Positions 1 through 5,312 of a stretch of DNA of 5,312 bases are shown piece by piece. Both the position numbers and the translations under genes were made by a program. Position 1 is the stretch's first letter; each line of letters opens with the position of its first letter. The notes below the pieces were generated by a model. The model was not told the origin of the DNA and ran no database searches. It saw only the letters and a list, made by a program, of their open reading frames with translations. The stretch spans positions 1 through 5,312 of the forward strand of contig CANQYR010000066.1 of NCBI GenBank assembly GCA_947628125.1, in the 5' to 3' direction. This DNA is from an uncultured Bacilli bacterium (lineage in GTDB: Bacteria > Bacillota_I > Bacilli_A > RF39 > UBA660).

Positions 1-1
1 T

Positions 2-685
2 GATCATTTATGTGGTAATCAGCTTGGTAATGCGGTTTATATTTCTCATAATGATGGTAGTGTCACGCGTTATGGGCATTTAAATAGTGTATTGGTTGAA
101 AAAGATGAGAAGGTAGTGCAAGGAGAAGTTATTGGCACGATGGGTAATACTGGTAATTCAACGGGACCACATCTTGATTTTCAAGTTAAGGTAAATGGTG
201 AGGTTGTTGATCCAACTAATTATGTATCAGCAGGCGATCCAAGAAAAGTTTGTAGTGGTTCTGGTAGTGTTGTATCTGGCGATGATTATAAACAAACGAT
301 ATGTTTAACTTTAAAGAATAGTGGCTATAGTGATAAAGCAATTGCTGGTATTATGGGAAATTTACAGCAGGAAAGTGGGTTTGATCCTTCCATTGTTAAT
401 GGTACTGCTCATGGTATAGCCCAGTGGAAAGATAGCCGGTTTGTTAATCTTATGAGTGTCTATGGTAGTGCTTGGAAGGATATTAATAATCAGTTAAAGT
501 TTTTACTTAATGAGTTAAATAGTAATGATTTTGCGGAAGCTGAAGAATATTTAAGAGAAAATCATTCTGTTGTTAATCAGGCAAAGCATTTTTGTGAGAA
601 TTTTGAAAAAACTGATGTTTGTGAAGAAGTACGGGAAACTTATGCAGAAAATTTATATAGTTATGTACAAAATGGTTGTAAATAG
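2..685 (+). CDS. Two-domain cell-wall hydrolase (M23 peptidase + phage-tail-type lysozyme), 5' end outside window
   Basis: The reading frame is open from base 2, so the start lies upstream; TTG at 92 falls inside the M23 domain and is not the start. Fragment residues 1-70 are the C-terminal half of an M23 (LytM-type) peptidase: YGHL with the active-site His at 26, then GNTGNSTGPHLDF, where the usual HxH is H57-L-D59. The HxxxD zinc ligands lie off the window. After a Ser/Gly linker (about 80-92), residues 95-227 form a phage-tail-type lysozyme domain: AGIMGNLQQESGFDP with probable catalytic Glu124, then HGIAQW. Such proteins act outside the cell to open peptidoglycan for a conjugation channel (VirB1-like role) or for phage tails; the VirD4 gene downstream favours conjugation. 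Four Cys (101, 198, 207, 226) in the lysozyme domain could form disulfides. The TAG stop overlaps the next gene's ribosome binding site, which suggests coupled translation. The domains are sure; the T4SS role is inferred. Confidence 0.9.
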   Translation, partial: DHLCGNQLGNAVYISHNDGSVTRYGHLNSVLVEKDEKVVQGEVIGTMGNTGNSTGPHLDFQVKVNGEVVDPTNYVSAGDPRKVCSGSGSVVSGDDYKQTICLTLKNSGYSDKAIAGIMGNLQQESGFDPSIVNGTAHGIAQWKDSRFVNLMSVYGSAWKDINNQLKFLLNELNSNDFAEAEEYLRENHSVVNQAKHFCENFEKTDVCEEVRETYAENLYSYVQNGCK

Positions 686-690
686 GAGGA
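684..690 (+). promoter_or_regulatory. Ribosome binding site AGGAGGA overlapping upstream stop
   Basis: AGGAGGA begins at the second base of the TAG stop (683-685) of the hydrolase gene and ends three bases before ATG at 694. It fixes the start of the next gene and means that ribosomes ending on the hydrolase sit on this site, so the two genes are probably translated as a coupled pair. Confidence 0.85.
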
Positions 691-693
691 CAT

Positions 694-1584
694 ATGAAAA
701 AGAAAAAAATTATTTTATTTAGTATTGTAATTGGGGTCTTTTTAATAGTTTTTGGCCTTGCCTTTTTATTTACTAGGGATGATAGAAATGTTGTTTTAAA
801 TGAAGAAGAAGTTTTATCTGTGCCTTTTGAAATGGAAAGTGTTCGTGAGTATAGTCAATTTTTCTCGGTTGTAAATGTTTTAAATACTTATTTAAATTAT
901 ATAACTTTTAAGGATAGTTCATCTTTGTTAAATGTTTTACATGCTGATTATGTTAAGGCTAAGGGTATTAATGAAAATAATCTTTATTATAATGTAGGTA
1001 ATTTTGAGGATTTGTTAGATGTATCAATTAAGGTTAAACAGATGGATTATAAAGTTTATGGTGATAATTATTGGTATTATGTTAAGGGAAATCTTATGGC
1101 GGATTATTTTGATGATAGCGATATAATTGATAAGGATGTTATGTTTTTAGTTGGTATTTGTTATACTAATGCTAGTTACGCGATATATCCTCTAGATTCT
1201 ACAGATGTTTTTCCAATTAAGGATCCTTCTTTACCCATTGAACTAAATTTAGCTAACGAATTTAAGGGTTCAAATGTTATAAATGCTGATTATATTTGTA
1301 ATTTATATTTGAATGATTTTATAGAAAAAATTAATGATGATATTTCTAGTACTTATCTTTTGTTAGATGAAGATTTTCGAAAAAAGGAATATCCTAATAA
1401 AGATGACTATGTAAAATTTATGAACAGCAACAAGAATAATTTGAGTTATCAGGTATATAATTGTAATTCTTTGAGTGGAAATGATCATGTTTATGAAGTT
1501 AAGGATATGAATTTTAATACGTTTGTTTTTTATGAAAAGGCGGTTATGGATTATAGGGTAAGCTTTAATATGGCTAATTATTAG
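694..1584 (+). CDS. Membrane-anchored protein with two NTF2-like domains, probable VirB8/TcpC-like T4SS component
   Basis: The 296-residue protein starts with KKKK and one hydrophobic helix (about 6-27), with no lipobox or clear signal cleavage site, so it is probably anchored in the membrane with the rest outside. Residues about 50-170 begin with a helix (FSVVNVLNTYLNYI) followed by beta-rich sequence. Residues about 197-296 repeat that plan: a helix, LLDEDFRKKEYP, a second helix, then strands. This double NTF2-like layout is that of TcpC/VirB8-type proteins of Gram-positive conjugation systems, which scaffold the channel at the membrane. No catalytic motif is visible, as expected of a structural protein. 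It lies 8 bases after a wall hydrolase and 59 before virD4, which supports the role. The fold is assigned from sequence pattern only; a Firmicutes NTF2-like protein outside secretion is the main alternative. Confidence 0.6.
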   Translation: MKKKKIILFSIVIGVFLIVFGLAFLFTRDDRNVVLNEEEVLSVPFEMESVREYSQFFSVVNVLNTYLNYITFKDSSSLLNVLHADYVKAKGINENNLYYNVGNFEDLLDVSIKVKQMDYKVYGDNYWYYVKGNLMADYFDDSDIIDKDVMFLVGICYTNASYAIYPLDSTDVFPIKDPSLPIELNLANEFKGSNVINADYICNLYLNDFIEKINDDISSTYLLLDEDFRKKEYPNKDDYVKFMNSNKNNLSYQVYNCNSLSGNDHVYEVKDMNFNTFVFYEKAVMDYRVSFNMANY

Positions 1585-1591
1585 GTTTTTA

Positions 1592-1620
1592 TTCTTTTTT
1601 GCTTTTGTTTGTAGTATAAT
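1592..1620 (+). promoter_or_regulatory. Probable sigma-A-type promoter of the coupling protein gene
   Basis: A perfect TATAAT lies at 1615-1620, preceded by TAG. The hexamer at the 17-base position (TTCTTT, 1592-1597) is a weak -35. Transcription would begin near 1627, giving a leader of about 17 bases with AAGGAGG. The 9-mer TAGTATAAT here recurs exactly in the rmuC promoter (4068-4076). The T-rich run before it shows no hairpin, so readthrough from the upstream genes is also likely. Confidence 0.6.
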
Positions 1621-1630
1621 TAGAGTTATT

Positions 1631-1637
1631 AAGGAGG
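1631..1637 (+). promoter_or_regulatory. Ribosome binding site AAGGAGG that decides the virD4 start
   Basis: AAGGAGG ends six bases before ATG at 1644, an ideal spacing. The in-frame TTG at 1638 directly abuts the site and cannot be used with it, so the protein starts at 1644 as MKFRV rather than two codons earlier. Confidence 0.9.
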
Positions 1638-1643
1638 TTGTGT

Positions 1644-3722
1644 ATGAAGTTTCGTGTTTCACCAAGAGATTTTGTGATTTTTGTCATTTTTTGTATATTT
1701 TTATTGTATTTATGTGCAATTGCAGTTTTAAATTTTGCATCTTTTGCTAATGATGGAACTTTTTATGGTTTGAATCCTTTTCCGGCTTTTGGGCCTGATT
1801 ATATATTACTTACTATTTTTATGTTTGTTATAGCGTTGATTATGATTTTTTCTAGTGTTTCTTCTTATATTTTTGAGAAAGATAAAAGTGGAAAGCATAT
1901 TATTAATGTGAAGAAAAAAGAGGAAAAAGGTTATTCAAGGTGGTCAAAAGAGAAAGAGATTAAGGAAGATAAGTGGGTCGCACATATTAAGGCTAGTGAT
2001 AAGGTAATTGATGCGGCTGGTATTCCTTTAATTAATAATGGGACTGATATATGGGTTGATAATGGTCAATATCATAATTTGGTTATTGGGACAACTGGTT
2101 CAGGTAAAACAGAATGTTTGGTTAAGCCACAGGTTAATGTTTTGGCTAAGAAAGGTGAGAGTATTATTATAACTGATCCTAAGGGAGAGTTATACAAATA
2201 TTGTGGTAGTTATTTAAAAGAGCAAGGTTATAATATAATTGTTTTGAATTTTCGTGATCCTGAGGATGGTAATGCCTGGAATCCTTTAACTTTGCCTTAT
2301 AAATATTATAAAAATAAGGATAATGATAAAGCAACAGAGTTATTAGATGATATTGCCACTAATATTTTAGTTGATCCTAAAAATAAGGAGTCAGCCTTTT
2401 GGGAAAGGTCGGCAGCTGATTATTTTTGTGCTTTAGCGTTGGGTTTATTTAGAGATGCTAAGGAATCAGAGGTTAATTTAAATTCAATTAATTATATGAG
2501 TACGATTGGAGAAGAACGTTTCGCGGCAAGTCATTATATTAATGAGTATTTTAATTTAAAGGGTGCTTCTTCTTCGGAGTATATTTTTGCGTCAAACACT
2601 ATTAATGCTCCTAGTGATACAAAGGGAGGGATTTTATCGACTTTTAAGCAAAAGATTAGAATATTTTCTTCGCGAGAAAAGTTAAGTGAAATGTTATCTT
2701 ATAGTGATTTTGATATGCGTTCTATTGGGGAAAAGAAAACAGCTGTTTTTTTAATTATTCATGATGAGAAAACAACATATCATAGTTTGCTTACGGTTTT
2801 TTTAAAGCAATGTTATGAAACACTTATTGATGTGGCTAAAGAAAATGGTGGTAAATTACCAATTAGAACAAATTTTATTTTGGATGAGTTTGCTAATATG
2901 CCACCTTTAAGTGATGTTGATTCAATGGTTTCGGCGGCGCGTAGTAGAGATATTCGTTTTACTTTTATTATTCAAAATTTTTCACAGTTAAATGATGTTT
3001 ATGGCAAGGAAGTCGCGGAGATAATTAAGGGTAATTGTAATAATTGGATTTATTTGATTAGTACGGAAATGGCGGCTTTGGAAGAGATTAGTAAAATGTG
3101 TGGGGAAGAAAAGAGTAAGGAAAAAGAGAAAACGGTTTCAACGCCTTTGGTAACAATTACGGATTTGCAGAAAATGAAGCTTTTTCAAGCAATTATTATT
3201 CGTTCTAGGCTTGCTCCTTTTAAGACGCAGTTAGAACCTGATTTTAAAATTGATTGGGGTATTAAAAGAACAGAGATGGCTTTTCCTAAGAGGGAAAGAA
3301 AAAATGTTGATATATTTGATATTAAAAACTTTGTTTCAGAGGCTAAAAGAAAAGAAATGTTAAATAGTGGTGATAGTAATCAAATGCCTTTTAATCCTTT
3401 TATTGGACAATTTAATCCTGGGATGATGAATATGAATAGGCCTTCTTCATTATCTAGTGAGGATATAGATAAGATGATCGCGGATATTGATCAAAAGTTA
3501 AAGGAGCTTGATGAAGAGGAAGAAAGACAGGCTAAAGCTTTGGAAGATAATGAAGAGATTCATGATGATGTTAGTAAAAAAGATGAAAAGTCAAAGAAAA
3601 AAGATGGGGCTAGTAAAAAAGATGAAAAACCAAAGATTAATGTTGATACCGATGCAATTATTATGAATGATAATAAAATTACAGATGATGAATTTTTTGA
3701 TGATTTTTTTGGGGATGAATAA
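1644..3722 (+). CDS. virD4: VirD4/TraG-type type IV coupling protein (T4CP) ATPase
   Basis: This 692-residue protein is a complete coupling ATPase, which brings relaxase-DNA or protein substrates to a type IV secretion channel at the inner membrane. Two membrane helices (about 10-34 and 53-74) flank a short outer loop. The motor domain follows: Walker A GTTGSGKT at 149-156, an inserted mainly helical domain at about 200-330, Walker B FILDEFANMPP with Asp414 and Glu415, and the IIQNFSQL segment with Gln444. Homology fades after about residue 560. The rest is an Asn/Met/Pro-rich linker, a probable coiled coil (DIDQKLKELDEEEERQAKAL), a Lys/Glu-rich stretch with a 13-codon repeat, and an acidic aromatic end, DDEFFDDFFGDE (681-692). 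Gram-positive VirD4 proteins often carry variable C-terminal tails that may select substrates. The gene has its own promoter and strong ribosome site. Family assignment is firm; whether it serves conjugation or effector secretion is not visible. Confidence 0.95.
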   Translation: MKFRVSPRDFVIFVIFCIFLLYLCAIAVLNFASFANDGTFYGLNPFPAFGPDYILLTIFMFVIALIMIFSSVSSYIFEKDKSGKHIINVKKKEEKGYSRWSKEKEIKEDKWVAHIKASDKVIDAAGIPLINNGTDIWVDNGQYHNLVIGTTGSGKTECLVKPQVNVLAKKGESIIITDPKGELYKYCGSYLKEQGYNIIVLNFRDPEDGNAWNPLTLPYKYYKNKDNDKATELLDDIATNILVDPKNKESAFWERSAADYFCALALGLFRDAKESEVNLNSINYMSTIGEERFAASHYINEYFNLKGASSSEYIFASNTINAPSDTKGGILSTFKQKIRIFSSREKLSEMLSYSDFDMRSIGEKKTAVFLIIHDEKTTYHSLLTVFLKQCYETLIDVAKENGGKLPIRTNFILDEFANMPPLSDVDSMVSAARSRDIRFTFIIQNFSQLNDVYGKEVAEIIKGNCNNWIYLISTEMAALEEISKMCGEEKSKEKEKTVSTPLVTITDLQKMKLFQAIIIRSRLAPFKTQLEPDFKIDWGIKRTEMAFPKRERKNVDIFDIKNFVSEAKRKEMLNSGDSNQMPFNPFIGQFNPGMMNMNRPSSLSSEDIDKMIADIDQKLKELDEEEERQAKALEDNEEIHDDVSKKDEKSKKKDGASKKDEKPKINVDTDAIIMNDNKITDDEFFDDFFGDE
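3572..3628 (+). repeat. In-frame 39-base direct repeat in the virD4 tail
   Basis: TAGTAAAAAAGATGAAAA occurs at 3572-3589 and again at 3611-3628, exactly 39 bases (13 codons) apart. Both copies encode SKKDEK (starting at residues 644 and 657), and a few flanking bases also match. This looks like a slippage-type duplication that lengthened the charged linker of the coupling protein; no frameshift results. Confidence 0.85.
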
Positions 3723-3732
3723 TCCTTTTTTT
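3711..3732 (+). terminator. Weak intrinsic terminator candidate at the end of virD4
   Basis: GGAT (3713-3716) can pair with ATCC (3722-3725) around a five-base loop, with two further G-T pairs possible below (3711-3712 with 3726-3727). Seven T (3726-3732) follow. The stem is short and overlaps the stop codon, so termination is probably partial at best. Confidence 0.3.
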
Positions 3733-3762
3733 AGTCTAATTAAATAGGCAACATATATTTTT

Positions 3763-3784
3763 TAACATATTTTATGTTAGGTGA
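3763..3784 (+). promoter_or_regulatory. Palindrome touching the ribosome binding site of the rhodanese gene
   Basis: TAACATA (3763-3769) and TATGTTA (3773-3779) are perfect inverted arms around TTT. The last base of the palindrome is the first of the extended ribosome binding site AGGTGA (3779-3784), which lies five bases before ATG 3790. AACATAT also occurs 14 bases upstream (3750-3756). It could be a small operator or an RNA hairpin that dampens initiation; in such AT-rich DNA chance is also possible. TATATT at 3754-3759 is a weak -10 candidate without a good -35. Confidence 0.4.
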
Positions 3785-3789
3785 TTTAA

Positions 3790-4044
3790 ATGAAGAGGAT
3801 GACTCTTAAAAGTTATGATGCAAATATGGGGCAATTAATTGATTTATCAGATCCTTATGATTTTAATAATTTTCATGATCCAAGAGCTTTGAATATTCCT
3901 TATCAAAGGCTTTTGCTACATTATAAAGATTTGTTAGATAAAAATCAGTCTTATTATTTAATTTGTAAAAAAGGTTTACATAGTAGTAAGGCTGCTATTA
4001 TGTTAGAGTATTTGGGCTATGATGTAACACAGGTAATTTACTAG
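3790..4044 (+). CDS. Small single-domain rhodanese-like protein
   Basis: The 84-residue product matches the rhodanese plan: LIDLSDPYDFNNFHDPRALNIP (about 16-37, split here as LIDLSDPYDF then HDPRALNIP), the counterpart of the family's 'LIDVRxxxEFxxGHIPGAxNIP'; a helix; then YYLICKKGLHSSKAA with Cys59 as the expected sulfur-carrying residue, and a last helix ending LGYDV. Rhodaneses accept sulfur as a Cys persulfide and pass it to an acceptor. The active-site loop reads CKKGLHS, with His64 where the common CxxGxRS form has Arg. The protein has no signal peptide and should be cytosolic. At 84 residues it is short for the family (usually 95-110) and lacks the usual Gly-rich end, but start and stop look natural. 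It lies between virD4 and rmuC, 67 and 64 bases away. The fold is likely; the acceptor is unknown. Confidence 0.77.
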   Translation: MKRMTLKSYDANMGQLIDLSDPYDFNNFHDPRALNIPYQRLLLHYKDLLDKNQSYYLICKKGLHSSKAAIMLEYLGYDVTQVIY

Positions 4045-4047
4045 TTG

Positions 4048-4076
4048 TTGAAGGAATTTTTTTTGTATAGTATAAT
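4048..4076 (+). promoter_or_regulatory. Sigma-A-type promoter of rmuC
   Basis: TTGAAG (4048-4053) and TATAAT (4071-4076) are 17 bases apart, a near-ideal sigma-A-type promoter lying just after the rhodanese stop codon. Transcription would start near 4083. The spacer end TAG plus TATAAT repeats the sequence found before virD4. This makes rmuC an independent transcription unit. Confidence 0.8.
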
Positions 4077-4082
4077 AATGTT

Positions 4083-4090
4083 AGAAAGGA
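4083..4090 (+). promoter_or_regulatory. Distant ribosome-binding-like sequence upstream of rmuC
   Basis: AGAAAGGA is the only good Shine-Dalgarno match before rmuC, but it ends 18 bases before ATG 4109, against 5-6 in the neighbouring genes. An in-frame TAA at 4094-4096 blocks an earlier usual start; only a rare ATT (4106) lies between. A weak AAGA at 4102-4105 is closer. The site also falls at the predicted transcript start. Confidence 0.4.
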
Positions 4091-4108
4091 AAATAAGTTT
4101 TAAGAATT

Positions 4109-5194
4109 ATGGAATATGGAATATTAATTGGCATAGTGGTACTTATAGTTTTGGTAATAATACTAATTATTAGACTTGAAAAAAATAAACGAAGTGATTT
4201 AAATGTTATTGAAAAATTAGGAGTTTTTGAAGCTAATTTTGTTAAAGAAATTGGTGATTTTAAATATGATTTTAAAGAGTCTTTGGTTAAAGATTTTGAT
4301 AATTTGAATGATCGGATTGAAAAAAAGTTATTGCTTATGAATGAAAATGTTAATGTACGTTTGAATGAAAATTTTGAGAAGACTAATAAGACTTTTACTT
4401 CTGTTTTGGAACGTTTAACAAAAATAGATGAGGCTCAGAAAAAAATTGATGGTTTGTCTACGGAAATTGTGTCTTTGCAAAGTGTTTTAACAGATAAGAA
4501 AACGAGAGGAATTTTTGGCGAGGTTAATTTAAATTATATTTTATCGAGTGTATTTGGGGAGAATAATGAGAAAATTTATCATTTGCAGTATAAGTTGTCA
4601 AATGGCTATATTGCTGATTCTATAATCTTTGCGCCTGAACCTTTAGGCAATATAGTAATTGATTCAAAGTTTCCTTTGGAAAATTATGAAAAAATGACTA
4701 ATAAAAGTATAAGTAAAGAGGAAAGAGATTATGCTACTAAGTTATTCAAAAGTGATGTAAAAAAACATATTAATGCGATTGCTAGTAAGTATATTATTGA
4801 GGGTGAAACATCTAATCAGGCGATTTTATTTTTGCCGGCGGAAGCTATTTTTGCTGAGATTAACGCTTATCATCCTGATTTACTTAGGGAAGCTTATGAA
4901 AAAAGAGTATGGATTACATCACCAACAACTTTGATGAGTACTTTAACGACGGTTTATATGATAATTAAAAATTTGGAACGTAATAAGTATGCTAAGATAA
5001 TGCAAAGTGAGTTAAATAAGTTGGCTTTGGAATTTATGCGTTATAAGGAAAGATGGGATAAGTTAACGAGAAGTATTGAAACTGTTAGTAAAGATGTTAA
5101 GGATATTCATAATACTACCGAAAAGATTACCAAAAGGTTTGATTTGATTAATAAAGTGGAATTAGATGATAAAGATTTGATATCTAATAATTAA
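4109..5194 (+). CDS. rmuC: RmuC family protein (DNA recombination / replication-fork protection)
   Basis: The 361-residue protein has the full RmuC layout. An N-terminal membrane helix (about 4-22) is followed by a long coiled coil (about 30-128) and the conserved RmuC core (about 129-320). Core hallmarks are DKKTRGIFGEVNL at 129-141, a nuclease-like pattern with Asp170 then IDSKFPLENY with Asp185 and Lys187, FLPAEAIFAEI at 241-251, and WITSPTTLMSTLTTV at 268-282. A further coiled coil ends the protein. In E. coli rmuC limits DNA inversion at short inverted repeats, and the family is predicted to be a PD-(D/E)XK-type nuclease. ATG 4109 is chosen because it directly precedes the membrane helix, although its ribosome site is poorly spaced. 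It has its own promoter and a downstream terminator, so it is probably a single-gene unit. The length is normal for short Firmicutes forms, and nothing appears missing. Confidence 0.95.
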   Translation: MEYGILIGIVVLIVLVIILIIRLEKNKRSDLNVIEKLGVFEANFVKEIGDFKYDFKESLVKDFDNLNDRIEKKLLLMNENVNVRLNENFEKTNKTFTSVLERLTKIDEAQKKIDGLSTEIVSLQSVLTDKKTRGIFGEVNLNYILSSVFGENNEKIYHLQYKLSNGYIADSIIFAPEPLGNIVIDSKFPLENYEKMTNKSISKEERDYATKLFKSDVKKHINAIASKYIIEGETSNQAILFLPAEAIFAEINAYHPDLLREAYEKRVWITSPTTLMSTLTTVYMIIKNLERNKYAKIMQSELNKLALEFMRYKERWDKLTRSIETVSKDVKDIHNTTEKITKRFDLINKVELDDKDLISNN

Positions 5195-5218
5195 GAGAGC
5201 TGTTAAGTTCTTTTTTTT
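5193..5218 (+). terminator. Intrinsic terminator after rmuC
   Basis: AAGAGAGC (5193-5200) pairs with GTTCTTTT (5207-5214) around loop TGTTAA. The eight pairs include two G-T pairs, and the T run reaches 5218. The stem starts within the TAA stop codon, so the transcript would end immediately after rmuC. Confidence 0.6.
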
Positions 5219-5221
5219 ATG

Positions 5222-5234
5222 TGTAAAGTTTACA
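5222..5234 (+). promoter_or_regulatory. 13-base perfect palindrome, operator-like
   Basis: TGTAAA and TTTACA are perfect arms around a central G, four bases after the rmuC terminator. The size and shape suit a dimeric repressor site for a gene beyond the window, but no partner gene is visible and no regulator family is identified. Confidence 0.35.
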
Positions 5235-5248
5235 TAAATATGAAAAAA

Positions 5249-5312
5249 AGCAAATTTTGGCTATTTTAAGGAAATTTGTATACAAAAAAGGAAAATCTGC
5301 TAAGCAAATTTT
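5249..5312 (+). repeat. Cluster of AGCAAATTTT copies and palindromes at the window edge
   Basis: AGCAAATTTT occurs at 5249-5258 and at 5303-5312. The second copy faces AAAATCTGCT (5292-5301), its reverse complement with one mismatch, so 5292-5312 is an imperfect 21-base palindrome centred on A5302. CAAATTT (5251-5257) and AAATTTG (5272-5278) form another inverted pair with a 14-base loop. TTTGTATACAAA (5275-5286) is a perfect 12-base palindrome. A poor promoter match, TTGGCT (5257-5262) and TATACA (5279-5284), 16 bases apart, overlaps it. The region has no gene longer than 9 codons. It may be the control region of the next gene or the start of a larger repeat. Confidence 0.5.

Noticed and set aside
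92..94. TTG as start of the hydrolase gene
   Set aside because: The frame is open back to base 2 and the upstream residues continue the M23 fold, including the YGHL His; there is no ribosome site before it.
1638..1640. TTG as start of virD4
   Set aside because: It touches AAGGAGG with no spacing, whereas ATG 1644 has ideal spacing.
1363..1665. 100-codon open frame on the - strand
   Set aside because: It lies mostly inside the NTF2-like gene, reads as low-complexity Ile/Lys/Thr sequence typical of the complement of T-rich coding DNA, and has no family motif.
3723..3789. Attachment site or insertion-sequence end between virD4 and the rhodanese gene
   Set aside because: No tRNA, transposase remnant or matching direct repeat elsewhere in the window was found; only a small local palindrome is present.
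5240..5269. Nine-codon open frame MKKSKFWLF as a leader peptide
   Set aside because: It has no ribosome site, no run of regulatory codons and no visible attenuator; short frames like this are expected by chance.
1..5312. Mollicute-type code with TGA as Trp
   Set aside because: Tryptophans are TGG and no gene contains in-frame TGA. The five stops are TAA or TAG, but that is too few to show that TGA is reassigned.
5195..5312. CRISPR array
   Set aside because: The decamer copies are too short, the spacing is irregular, and there are no spacer-like unique segments of constant length.

Overview
The window looks like chromosome, or an integrated element, of an AT-rich low-GC Gram-positive bacterium. 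By eye A+T is about 70%, AAGGAGG-type ribosome binding sites are strong, there are two good sigma-A-type promoters, and tryptophan is encoded by TGG throughout. An uncultured gut member of the Bacilli/Mollicutes side of Firmicutes fits best, but that placement is inference. All five genes lie on the + strand, codon endings are strongly T-rich and C-poor, and there is no gene-free stretch above 300 bases.

The left part (1-3722) is the end of a Gram-positive conjugation-type (type IV secretion, T4SS) gene set. It opens with the 3' part of a two-domain cell-wall hydrolase, an M23 peptidase domain followed by a phage-tail-type lysozyme domain (VirB1-like role). Eight bases later comes a membrane-anchored protein that reads as two NTF2-like domains (VirB8/TcpC-like role). 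A promoter and a very strong ribosome binding site then precede a full-length VirD4/TraG coupling ATPase with two N-terminal membrane helices, Walker A and B motifs, and a long charged tail. Together they would open the peptidoglycan, form part of the envelope channel, and feed DNA or protein into it. The relaxase, VirB4 and VirB6 homologues are not in view and would be expected upstream.

The right part (3723-5312) holds an 84-residue single-domain rhodanese-like protein and then rmuC under its own promoter, closed by a probable intrinsic terminator. Both look like ordinary chromosomal genes, so the segment between virD4 and rmuC may be the edge of an element. Alternatively, the secretion genes may be fixed in the chromosome: virD4 and rmuC carry near-identical -10 regions and the same base composition. 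The last 90 bases have no gene but are dense in short palindromes and copies of AGCAAATTTT that run to the window edge.

I found no clearly new system. The points most worth a second look are the His-to-Asp change in the M23 HxH motif, the aromatic-acidic C-terminal tail of the coupling protein, the separately promoted virD4 beside rmuC, and the palindrome cluster at the right edge.
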